A stretch of 64,000 bases of DNA from RHLJ01 sp965601955 (GTDB lineage Bacteria; Bacteroidota; Rhodothermia; Balneolales; Balneolaceae). Under the pieces are notes generated by a model. It was not told the origin of the DNA and ran no database searches. It was given only the letters and a program-made list of their open reading frames with translations. The stretch is from assembly GCA_965601955.1 (NCBI GenBank), contig OZ271855.1, positions 2,604,001 through 2,668,000 on the forward strand. The letters run 5' to 3'. Shown piece after piece: positions 27,610-39,300 of the stretch; positions within the stretch are counted from its first letter, which is position 1; each line of letters starts with the position of its first letter. The position numbers and the translations under genes were made by a program.

Positions 27610-29133
27610 TTAATTCCTTTCTAGCTCGATGTAACCCTTTGCATTTTCTTCATTTATTACCTCAAGGATAACCGAACGTTGATCAATTAGCTTTCGGGAA
27701 ATAAGGTCTTTTAAAGATTCGATATCTTCAACTGTTTCTTCGTCTACAGCCAGAATTTTTTGATTCTCTCTTAAACCACGATTCCAGGCTTCTGAATACT
27801 TGTATACATGAGTAATAATCAGGTCATATTGCTCTTCATTCTCAGGTTTAGCCAATGCCATTACTCGAAAACCTAAATCAAATTCCTGGACTTTAACCCC
27901 TGTATTTTCACCTTCCGGTATTTCATTAGGAATTATAGACTCGTCTTCAAACGCCAGTTCTTCAGCAGGTGCTGGTTCAAGCATCTTTAGGAGAACACTT
28001 GTTTTAAATTCCCTTCCTTTTCTCCAAATCAAAAGATCAACAAAATCTCCAGGGCGTAACACAGCCACTTTTTCCTGCAATTCATTGGATTCATTTACTG
28101 GCTGGTCATTTACTTCAAATACAATATCACCTGGCAATAAACCGGAAAGAGCAGCGGCACCATCCTGGCTCACTGAAAGTATTTCTACCCCTCGTACTTC
28201 TTCAAGTCCTAAATCTAAAGCCCGGTCATAATCAACAGAAGCAATGCTTACCCCCAACAGCGCCCTTTTTACTTCTCCAAACTGGATAATGTCGGTAGCT
28301 ACTTTAATTGCAAGATTACTGGGAACTGCAAATCCGTATCCCTGATAAGCCCCACTTTGTGAAGCGATTGCCGTGTTTATACCCACTAACTGACCACTTA
28401 TATTAACTAACGCTCCCCCACTATTTCCTTTATTAATTGCTGCATCTGTTTGGATGAAGCTTTCAATGCGCATTCTGTCATTAATAATCTGTACATCCCG
28501 GCTCAAGGCACTAACAATGCCTGCCGTTACTGTTGATCTCAATCTAAATGGGTTTCCTATTGCCAACACCCATTCACCCACATCTACACTATCCGAGTTC
28601 CCAACGGTTACTGCTTTCAAGCCGGAGGCATTAATTTTGATTACCGCCAGATCGGTACTGGGATCTTGCCCTACCAATACTGCATCGAATTCCCTTTTAT
28701 CATTGAGCACTACCTTTAGTCCATTTCTAACTGCCCCTTCAATAACATGGTAATTGGTGAGGATATATCCATCTGTAGTAATTACTACTCCAGAGCCTAC
28801 GGTGCGGGCTCTTCGTGGAACTATTCTATCCCATAGGTTTTCAGAAAAACTATGGTTTTCATCATCAGGTACATCTACTGGAATGATGGTCTCGATATAA
28901 ACTACAGTGGGAGTAACCTCTTCCGCAATGGATTTAAAAACGAAGCGGGTATCATATTTGGCTAACTCATCTTCACTTATGAAAGGTCTATCACTCTTTT
29001 TGACTTCCGTTACTTTAACCTCTGCAAGAGGGGCTAATTCCGGGTTAATACTATATAATGCGAAAATGGTACCGATTGCCACTCCTACTAAAATGAGCAG
29101 CAACGCGGTTAAGTAAAAATCTCTTCTTTTCAT
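27610..29133 (-). CDS. Membrane-anchored HtrA/Deg-type serine protease with two PDZ domains
   Basis: A 507-residue periplasmic quality-control protease. One N-terminal membrane helix (residues 6-27) anchors it. The trypsin-like domain has the triad His in TNYHVIEG (about 128), Asp in DPSTDLAVIKI (about 157) and Ser in NKGNSGGALV (about 237). Two PDZ domains follow (about 285-380 and 415-500). The architecture fits a DegQ/DegS-like housekeeping protease. The start overlaps the recO stop by one base (TAATG). Confidence 0.93.
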   Translation of the reverse strand: MKRRDFYLTALLLILVGVAIGTIFALYSINPELAPLAEVKVTEVKKSDRPFISEDELAKYDTRFVFKSIAEEVTPTVVYIETIIPVDVPDDENHSFSENLWDRIVPRRARTVGSGVVITTDGYILTNYHVIEGAVRNGLKVVLNDKREFDAVLVGQDPSTDLAVIKINASGLKAVTVGNSDSVDVGEWVLAIGNPFRLRSTVTAGIVSALSRDVQIINDRMRIESFIQTDAAINKGNSGGALVNISGQLVGINTAIASQSGAYQGYGFAVPSNLAIKVATDIIQFGEVKRALLGVSIASVDYDRALDLGLEEVRGVEILSVSQDGAAALSGLLPGDIVFEVNDQPVNESNELQEKVAVLRPGDFVDLLIWRKGREFKTSVLLKMLEPAPAEELAFEDESIIPNEIPEGENTGVKVQEFDLGFRVMALAKPENEEQYDLIITHVYKYSEAWNRGLRENQKILAVDEETVEDIESLKDLISRKLIDQRSVILEVINEENAKGYIELERN

Positions 29134-29870
29134 TAGGAATCCTTCAACAGCTGTTCAAATACTATGTCTGACTTTCGTTCTTTAAAACCTTCAACATGGT
29201 ACATAAAGTAAACATCTAAATGCCTGATAAGTTGTTTTAGTTCCTGTCCAGACAGCCCAATATTAAAAATATCTTTCTGCCTCGAATTCATCGACTGCTT
29301 TAAAAAACGCGCTTGTAAGACGGTTAGTTTATACGAAAGTTCCGAATCAATTGCATTTGAAATTGATCCTTCTGCAATATTGAAGTATACAGGCTGGCTT
29401 AAATCGGCTTGCTCATCACTTAACAAAAACCCTCCTAATTCGGCACATCGCACCTGAGCATAACATACAATAGACGGACTCCCTTCTTCTCTTTGAGCTA
29501 ACCAGGGTATGAATGTACTTAGGAATTTATAGTAGGCGTTGCTCACTTCATTCTCGTGAACCAATTGGCTAACAAGCTCTAACACCGTATATAGAATGGA
29601 ATTCTTTTCTATGTCCCTTCGGAATGTATCACTTGAAAAAGAAATGGACGCTTCTGTCAGGCTTTGCACCGTTCTCGAGGCTTTGTAGTAATACACAACA
29701 TCCAGAACGTTACCAATCTCTATCACCCCTCTTAACTTACTTTTTGGCTTTTTTGCTCCTCTGGCTATCAAAGCTATTTTGCCATGCTCTTTACTTAATA
29801 CAGTAATGATTTTGCTTGATTCCTGATAATCTACCGTGCGAAGAACAATAACCTGGGTATGGGTAATCAT
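29133..29870 (-). CDS. recO: DNA repair protein RecO
   Basis: RecO, with RecR and RecF, loads RecA onto SSB-coated single strands in recombinational repair. The 245-residue protein has the N-terminal OB domain (VIVLRTVDYQESSKIITVLSKEHGKIALIARGAKKPKSKLRG is the family opening, residues 8-49) and the C-terminal helical domain. The zinc-ribbon cysteines of some RecO proteins are reduced here (CYAQVRCAELGGFLL only). Length is normal. It is translationally coupled to the HtrA gene. Confidence 0.93.
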   Translation of the reverse strand: MITHTQVIVLRTVDYQESSKIITVLSKEHGKIALIARGAKKPKSKLRGVIEIGNVLDVVYYYKASRTVQSLTEASISFSSDTFRRDIEKNSILYTVLELVSQLVHENEVSNAYYKFLSTFIPWLAQREEGSPSIVCYAQVRCAELGGFLLSDEQADLSQPVYFNIAEGSISNAIDSELSYKLTVLQARFLKQSMNSRQKDIFNIGLSGQELKQLIRHLDVYFMYHVEGFKERKSDIVFEQLLKDS

Positions 29871-29910
29871 GATTTAACTTACTCTACCCCTTCTTTAAAT
29901 GAAAGAGCTA

Positions 29911-30297
29911 TCAAGAAGAGTGAGATTCCAGTACCTGGTCAATAGCTTTCTTTAGTTCATCAGGAGACACTGGTTTATTTAGCATCCTTGTTGCTCCCAT
30001 TATGTGAGCTTTCTGCTGTACATCTTCATCCGTTGAAGAGGATAAATAGATAAATGGGATGGAATCCCCGTAATTCCTTTTCACATAATCTTTAAATTCA
30101 AAACCATCCATTTGTGGCATTTCAATATCCGAAACAATCAGGCTCGGTTTGATATTTCGAAGCATATTAGCCGCCTTTCTTCCATTTTCAAAGACCATAA
30201 CCATGTACCCCTTCTTCTGAAGTACCCTGCTTATCAACATGCGATAAGCCACATTGTCCTCTACTATAAATACAAGCGGTTTATTATTGATTGTCAT
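29911..30297 (-). CDS. Single-domain response regulator (receiver only)
   Basis: A 128-residue CheY-like receiver domain: acidic pair in FIVEDN (about residue 12), phosphoacceptor Asp in LIVSDIEMP (about 53), Ser/Thr in YLSSS (about 81) and Lys in MLNKPVSP (about 103). No output domain follows. I start it at 30297 because that ATG follows AAGAGAG, while the upstream start at 30318 would overlap the preceding stop. It is 10 bases downstream of the 3032-residue surface protein and therefore looks like the last gene of that operon. Confidence 0.9.
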   Translation of the reverse strand: MTINNKPLVFIVEDNVAYRMLISRVLQKKGYMVMVFENGRKAANMLRNIKPSLIVSDIEMPQMDGFEFKDYVKRNYGDSIPFIYLSSSTDEDVQQKAHIMGATRMLNKPVSPDELKKAIDQVLESHSS

Positions 30298-30307
30298 AAC
30301 TCTCTTT

Positions 30308-33300
30308 TTAATCGTCAATTTTTACTGTGAATGTTACTATGCCTGTTTGACCAGGATCTAAAGTCCCGGTAAAGGTCCAGCGGACCGTACCCATCGATCC
30401 GATACTAGGTGCTGTAATTGTACAATTAGTTATCCCAGTTGGTAACGTGCCACAGCTACTTGATAAATAGGTGGTGTAGTTGGGGATTACGTCGGTTATT
30501 TCGACCTGCGTTATCGGCTCGTCACCCAGATTTTCGTAATTGATAGAGTACACTAAGCTCGCTCCAGGCAATGCCTGTGGCTTATCTACTGATTTAAGGA
30601 TTACCAAACCCGCCTGAGTAGTAGATACCGTTGTAAGATCGGTTCTGGTTAATATTTCTTGAATAGCAGGACTCGTATTACTTAAAGTAAAGGTGGCCGA
30701 AACAGTTGTGTTAGCTGAGGCACCATCATTTAGTCCATTTGGAGCAGTTACTGTTACCACTAAACAAATTTGTTGATCTGCTATTACTGACCTGGTATCT
30801 GTTGGAAGAATAATTGGTTCACCTGAATCAGTAGTACCATTACAGTTTAAATCTTCATATAAAATTACCGGCCAATTTGGAGGATCGGGGTTGAATAAAT
30901 TGGTAGTTACAAATACAACATCCCCTGCTGTTCTTGCCTCAAAAATGTGTTGATAAGATACTGCGGCACCTGGAAGTACAACCTTTTCACCGTTGGTTAA
31001 CAACCTACTTATTGATACATCTGCAAAGTCAACTCCGGTGTAAACTGTACCAAGTGTTATTGTGAATGTAGTTCGATCATTAGCAATATCGTAGCTTCCT
31101 CCGGTAGTGCCTGCAGATCCTCCTGTTGAAATCTTCTCTGCTCCATTCGTCTCAACAACTTTTACAGTACCCCCATCATCTACCATCGATTTAGGCACAT
31201 ACAATTCATAAGTACCGTCAGCGGCTGATACCGTTTGTTCAATTAAGTTATCATCTCCGGTGAACACTGTAACTGTTTGATTCCCAAAGCCTATTTCTCC
31301 CCCATTTCGTAATGCATCATTGGCTGTACCGCTTGCTACACCATTATCATTAAATACTGTTCCGGTTATTTTTATTCCTTCATAATCTCCAAAATTCTGG
31401 AATATAGGAAGGTTGTTTACCGTGACCGAACGTAAGTTTGGAGTTGTAGAGGTAAAGTCATCTGGATCGGTCTCAGCAGGAGTACAAATATCCGGAGTAG
31501 GCACGCTTTGACCAAAGGATTCAATTAGATCATAGCTACCGTTAAGTACATTGGTAAATTCGTACCGACCATTTGAATCCGTAAAAACACTCTTACAATT
31601 ATTAAGGGCAGTGTTATAAAGTACTATGGTCACATTTTCTAACCCAGCTTCGGTAGCATCCTGAATCATGTTGTGGTTAGTATCATGAAACACGAAGCCG
31701 CTAATACTAACCCCAGTAGGCACTACCCTTTGGTTAGCACTAAATTCTGAAGTATTGTTTGCAGCACTTATTGTGATAGCAGTGATTCGATCGTTGAAAG
31801 CCAGTGTAGGAGAACCTGGAAGAGTAATGTTGGTACTAAAGGTGCCATCGCTATTCGTTGTGATAGTAGCAATATAGTCTCGCCCTTCTCCATGGGGTGA
31901 GGTTAGTGCCCCACCAACTTCAATAAGAGCATCACTATCTCCATCATCTTCTGCTTTATATACTTCTATAGTATATACACCAGCTAATTTTGTAGTACTG
32001 GCACCTACATACCCTTCAACACTAAGTACTCCATTTTCAAGAGTAGCAAGGGTAAATACCGGGTAATCCAGTCCTCTGTTTGGAGTTGTTGCAGCAGCTT
32101 GTAGAACTCCATCATTCGGTGATACTCCATCAGCTAAACTGGAAGAAGAGTAACCCACATCAATGGAAATCCCTTCATTATCATAGAAGCTGTTTTGGGT
32201 GATCCGAATCCCTTCCTGCGCTGCTCCACCTGGTGAAAGGAGTTTTATACCTGCCCCTCTTTTAACGGTTTCTGAAACAAAGTTGGTACCGTTACCATTA
32301 ATGATGTTCTTCTCAATCAATGATGCAGTAACATTATTCAAAACAGTAATACCTGCGATCGTATTTCCGCTGATGGTGTTATTTCGGATAGTGTGTCCAC
32401 TAGAAGACCCGGAGTTGGTTCCAATTTCGATACCGCTTCCTCCATCTGTTGCAGAGCTTGAAGAGTTACCATTGTTGTAAATCAGGTTTCTTTCAATGGT
32501 CCAGGTACCAAAACCTTCTACTGCATCCCCTTGAGTATTTGTCTGAGCAGTTGCTGTAATCTCATTCTTAAACACAGTGATTGTCGTATTGGAATTATCT
32601 GAATAGATACCCGAAATAGTGGCTCCGGAAATGAAGTTCTCCTGTATTAATGCAGTAGTTGCTGCACCTCCTGCAAATAGAATACCTCTGTTGAATCGTT
32701 CTCCTGAAGTTACCGTGGCTCCGTCTGCTCTCAGCCCAAACAGGTTATCTTCTATTAGACCATTTGAGACAGCCAGTATATTTACACCATAAAGACTGTT
32801 ATAAAAAGCCGTATTGCGAACTACAACAGCTCCTGTACTATTTATTGAAAATGCAGTCCCTCCCCGGTCATTTAAATTGACTTCAAATTCCTTTCTTTGG
32901 AAGGCATCCAGTGTAAGGTTATCGACCCCTACTGTTCCACCAGTACCTACCGTTCCTGTATTGTCATCCCTCACCGTTGTAGGAGCCGTATTCTGATATG
33001 CGGTACCATCAATCGTAGTTAGCGGATCAGTGATGAAAGGTAGCGATACTTGAATGGTTGTTGTCCACCAATTCCCACCACTTCCTGAGCTGTTTGTTGG
33101 TACTGCTGGTACAAATCGCATGGAATTAGCACCTGGAATTTCATTTGCATTGAGTATGAATTGATGAAGTGTACCCTGGGCCCGTCTTGCTGCTGTTCCA
33201 TCTTCGTCATCGTCATCTATATTGGTAACCACATTAAAACTGAACCCGAAATCAATTCCAGTTATTCCTGAGCCTGCAACTGTCCTTTTTATCACATGTT

Positions 33301-36300
33301 CAGCATTAGCAAGGTCAGAACCTGTTGGATTAGTTGGGATATTATCAGATATATCTCCTCTTCTACCTCCAAAACAATGCCCCAAAGAGGTGGTTTCTGT
33401 AGTACTGCCTGTTCCATCTTCACATAAAGCGCCGGAAGCGGCATAAGTTTGCTCACCCCAGGTAGTACCATTCGAAAGCTCTCCGCTCCTTGAATCCACA
33501 ACAATCCAGAAATCGGCATCTTCACCTACCTGGAAGGTATAGCCCCCAGTATTGCCGGTTGTATCGGAAGTGACATAAATATCATCACTACCAGTAGCTA
33601 ATCCATCGCCTCCATCTTTGAATAGGTGAACCACAACATCCTCCAACCCTTGTTGATCTCCAGATGCATCTCCAAAATTGGTGTCTTCCTGGTAACCATC
33701 CCCTGTGATATCCTCGAAAACTGTACCTGATATTGGGATGCTTACGTAAATAGCTACTTTAGAAGTATCATTTGCAATAGTTGGATCACTTTGATTTAAG
33801 CCATTAACAAAAGCTTTGTTTACCAATGAATCTTGCGTTAACCCGGAGTTTACCGTTGTTTCTAACACAAGTGTTGCTGAACTCCCATTAGGCAATGTCC
33901 CAACCTCCCAAAGATTTGTTAATTGGTTATAAGTACCCTGACTTGGAGTTGCCTGAACCAATGTCAATCCTGTAGGGATTGTTTCATTGATATCTAACTC
34001 TGTGGCATTCTCCGGACCATTATTGGTAGCGGTAATTGTGAAATTAACCGTTCCGTTTTCTAATGGATTTGGCTCATCAACCGTCTTAACAACCGCGATA
34101 TCTGCATCTCTGGTAGTTACCACTGGGTTGTCAAAATCCTGGTTTCTACATTGGGTGAAATCAATATCTACCAAACGGTCATCGGAATAACCGGCTGAGG
34201 TAAAACCTCCTGTCCTTAAATCAAAGGTCGAAGTGTAGTTATACACGATATAGGCCATATGATCGGTATCAAAAGAGCCATTACCATCGGTAGTAACACT
34301 CGACTCAAATAATTGAAACGCACCTGAAGTTGACACTCCAAGATTAGTAGCAAATTCAACCGTATTCGATTGATTTTGGGCAAAGCCAAGATAATCACGA
34401 ACTGTTCCTCCCGAACCGTTATCGAAGCCATCTATATCAAGTCCGGTAAGGGCAAAATTACGTTTTACCGGGAGTAAAGTACCCGTTTGTACCAGTGTAA
34501 TGTTGAAATCAACATATCCGCCGCCGCCTTGAGCTGTAAAAAATGGACTAAAGTTTGCAGGCGAATTGGCAAGTCCATCATTATCGATAGCATCAAGAGT
34601 CGCATTGTTAATGGCTACAACCTGCACCAATGCATCCACTCCTGAGGTAACATTGCTAAACCTATACAGTGCATTCACTTGTAATGGAACACCTAACTCA
34701 AGAGTTGGGTTTGTAAATGAGAATAACGGAGGCTCGTTACAAGTCAATCCAGATCCAGGATCGAATATGATAATGTCTACGGAGCCAGAATTATTCGAAG
34801 CATTTCCGTCGGTACCGGTATTATTGCTTAGCGTTGCCGTATTGCCAATGGTATTGCCTTCCTGACCTGTATTCACTTCTGCTTTTAAGGTAAGGGTAAC
34901 CACCTGTTGACCAGATAAAGTCCCAATATCCCAGATGTCGGTATTGCTGTTATACGTTCCCTGGGTAGCAGTGGCAGAAACAAAAGTTAATCCGTTTGGA
35001 AGCTCGTCGGTAATTTCAACATTACCTACTGAGTTACCTTGCTCATTTTTTGCCTTAATGGTGTAGGTAACCGTATCTCCTACTGCCGGGCTGGCAAAAT
35101 CAACCGTTTTAACCACGGAAACATCCACAATATCTGAAGAAGTCGGATTATTGAAATTATTGATCACACAAGGCTCAAAGTTGAAAGCGAAAAGACGTTG
35201 GGTAAACCCGGCCTCTGTTGGTTCTTTTACACCTGCCCGGAGCCTGAACTTAGGCTCATTGGTATAAGTAGTGAATGCAAGATTGTTTGTGTCGTTAGGG
35301 TCAATTCCGTTTACTACCACGGGTTGAGCTGATTCAAAAGTAGTAAAGATTCCTTCTGTATTTTGAATCAAATCTGTATTCGTTTCTATGGTAAAAGAGG
35401 TTAACCGCTGGAATCCGGCAAATTCCCTTGCTCCATTTGGATCCCCATCCACGTCTACTGCAGAAGCTGCAAACGTGAGATATCTTGGATTACCCGTTGC
35501 AGAATCGTAGAAACTGATCTCGAAATCTATATATCCTTGATCCAGATTCTTATCATCTGCTTCGATTTGTGGCTGAAACCAATCATCTACCCCACCAGAG
35601 GCAATCTGATCGAAATTCACCAGGATGGCATTATTGATGGTGATAATTTCAAACTCGGCATATACTCCTGGTGCAACTGAGTTAAAACGGTACGTAGCTC
35701 CTACTTGCCCGGCAGCTCCAGTTATTAAGGTTGAACCTGAGAAAGAGAGAATCGGAATCTCATTACAGTTTGCCGGATACCCTGGGGTAACCACATCAAT
35801 AATCTGGGATACCGTGTTATTTCCAGAATTTGGATCAGTTTGAAGTACAGAGTTAACGTCTGCTGAATTGGTAATCTGGCTTCCTTCCGTACCGGCATTC
35901 ACTGATACTACGAGAGTAAGTGTTTCAGTAGCCCCAACTCCAAGGGTATCAATATTCCAGATTCCGGTACTATTGTTATAGGTACCTTTAGTTGGTGTAG
36001 AAGTTTGGAATAGCAATCCGGTTGGTATTTGATCGATTACAGTCAAACCGGTAGCCAGTTTTGGCCCATTGTTGGTTGCTGTAATAGTAAATGTTAGTAA
36101 CTGACCTTCCAGGGCTGTGTTGTCGTCAACGGATATCCCTAATTCAATATCCGCTGATTCAGGAACAACCGTAATACCAGAAGAAGCAGAATTATTTGAA
36201 AGATTAGGGTCGGTTTCATCTAAAGATGTAATAGAGGCTGTATTTATAATGGTTTGACCAAGCGTACCAGCATCCACAGAAACATCGATTGATAAGATAG

Positions 36301-39300
36301 CAGAGTCTCCTGCAGCTATATTTCCTACCGTCCAGATTCCCGAACCATTATCAAAACTACCTTGTGTTGCTCCTGCACTAAAGTAAGTAACTCCTGTTGG
36401 GAGTTGATCCGTCACCTGTATATTAGTAGCTGGGTCAGGCCCAAGGTTTTTCACCTTCACCGTAAATATTATAGTATCGGCTTCAACAGGAGTAGAAACA
36501 TCCACAGTTTTACTGATTTCCAGATCAGGTTGTGGAGGTTCTATAATTTGGATTGGATAATCTTCCACTTCGCCATCAGCAGCCCAACCTGTAGGGCTAG
36601 CTACATCATTGGCATTACTGGCAATTCTAAACCGGGCATGTGTATTTCCCGTAACTGTTCCGCTGATACCACTCCAGTTCAGAGTCACACTTCCGCCAGA
36701 ACATATTCCCGAATCAAATTCCTCGGTATCGAAGCTATTAGACTGATCGAAATCGATCCATCCGCCTACATAAGCCCCATCCGTACAGACCAATGTGGTA
36801 CTATATTCTGTTTGGGCTGTATTGAGACTTGCCAATATAGAGATCGCATCTTCATCATCTCCGGCTCCAAATTCTGCTGTTTCAGTATCATCTCCATTTG
36901 AAGTGGAACTTATTGCTCCATTTCCATCACCATCAACTGTTGCCCCAAAAAACACGGTGTTAGGGTTCGAATTGTTTAATAAGTGAAATGCCGGGGGTAC
37001 AGATCGTGAACTGTAGGAAGTATTATAAGCACTTGGAGCGTCACCAAAATCAGCGACGATACCCATTCCCAGGAAAATATTATCAGGGTCTGTAGCAACC
37101 TTTCTTAGTTCAATCCGCTCAACACCTGGTTGATCTATTCTGAACCAAATTGGCGTTGAGGAAGAGGCACATGATGGGTTTGTCGATAAAGTAGGTACGA
37201 ATTCAATGGTTTCATTCCCATTAGTATAGTTTAGATTCAATGTATTTGTACAAACACCTCCATCAGTCCCCTGCCCTGTAGCCCAACCACTCAGACTAAC
37301 TCTTTGGTTAGCTCCATCAAATGCCTCCAACGTATAGGTAACGGCTCCACTATCAGGTCGTAAACGGTTTAAGGAGAATACAATAGCGTCAGAAGGAACC
37401 GTAGATGGGATTAATATATCGAAGGAAGTAGCATCACCTGAAGCTCCGGATGGATTTACCTGAGGACCGTTAAATTGATCACCTAAAAACGACCCATCTG
37501 CCCACTCTTGGAGTGCATTTGGTGCAAAAGTAGCATTTGCTCCAATCGCATTTATTGTACCAATGACCAGGCCTCCTACTTCGGCAGTCATGGTAGTACC
37601 ACCAAAAGTTCCGTCAAAACAAGCCCAGGCTACATCTTGCCCATTTACTATAGGACACGGATCAGGGCCAAAACCAGAATTGAATACCGGTTGATTATTG
37701 ATCTGTAAATTTGAAAAAGTAGGTGCATCATTTCCCGCCAAATCCTGAATAGGAGTAGATACCGGATTGTAATCAAGTTCCACATTATCCCCTGGGCTTA
37801 CAACGGAACTGAAGTTTAAATAAACTTTATCTCCTGTAATAGAAACAGTGTTAATTATTACCGATACACTATTTACGCTTAAACTAAAGTCACTTACAGC
37901 AGGAACAGAGCTTTCGTCTAGTGCCTCATCATAATCCAAAATTAGTAGGTCATCTGAAACTGTTGTCAAAACTAGAGAAGGAGGAGTGTTATCAACCGGT
38001 CCGGTTAATTCCCCTGAAACTTCTAATGAGTTAGGACCAACATTTCCATCATTATCCGTTGCTGAAACTACGTAGTAATAGGTAGTGCCCAGAACTACAG
38101 TATTGTCAGTGTAAGTATAAGAAGGACTTTCATCGTCAGGTATTGTTCCAATTTGAACATAGCCTGATCCCTGAGTGGTTGATCGTTTAACAGAGTAGGA
38201 TGCTACTCCACTTCCGGCTTCATCTACATCATCAAACGAGATTTGTAGATCAGAACTACTGGCAACCAAATTCACATTTCCGGGAGCTGCTGGAGGGATT
38301 ATATCTGCCTCCGCCCCAACTGTGATAAAGGCAGATGGGTTATTCTGATTATTGTATTCCGTTTCAATCCAGTTCCCTGGTCGGGCTACATTTGAAATCC
38401 TGAATTCATCAATATCCCCATTGAAATTATTTGAAGGCCCTTGTGCACCATCAAAGCCAGGAGCTTCTGATCCTACACCGATAAATCCAAAGCGAAGATT
38501 TCCACTACCAAAAGTTGTTCCCTGAGCCGTGGTTACATCTTGTACTCCATCTATATATATGCGAAGAGCCCCATTATCATACACACCAGTTACATACCTC
38601 CAGTTACCATCATCCACTCTGGTTGTTGAGCCAAAATCTGCCTGCCCTCCACTGGTTAAAAGATCCCAGCCTAATTGACCGTTTCCTCCTCCGTTCCCAT
38701 TAATTTCAAACCTCCAGTACTCATTTCGGTCAAATGAACCAATTATCTGGTCAGTTTCATCTGTGGTTCTTATCCATGTTGATACCGTAATTGCAGCTTC
38801 AGTTGTACTCGCATAACTATCATCAAGAGCTATGTAGCTGTCTACTCCATCAAAATTCTGGGCGTCTCCGATTTTACCTAAAGTATTTATAGATCCACTA
38901 TTGGTACCATCGTTTCCATTCGGGGAAGCGTCAGTGAAGGTGCTTCCTAAATGATATACACTTCTGAATTGATTTGACCAGGTATTGGCAGAGGACTGAT
39001 CCGTTGAAGCTCCCGAATTTCCATACCACATATATATAGTCTCTCCAGCTGTTGATACCGTTGGAACTTTGACCCATACAACAAGCTCTCCAGTGCTTGA
39101 GTTAAAACTCTCAAGTTCATGATCCAGGATAGCTGTACTACCCGGACTTGTAGTAAAAACTATATCAAATCCATCTGACCGTGCCTTACTTACTAAATCG
39201 CTATCGGTGATGCTTATCAATACAGGAAAATCGGAATGAGAGCCCACTACCTGTGCCGAGTTGATCGTAATCGGTTTATAGTAATTGTACCCTGCTAGTT

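Noticed and set aside
36362..36901. Plus-strand ORF of 179 residues opposite the giant surface protein
   Set aside because: It lies fully within a well-supported coding gene and its cysteine-rich translation resembles no family.
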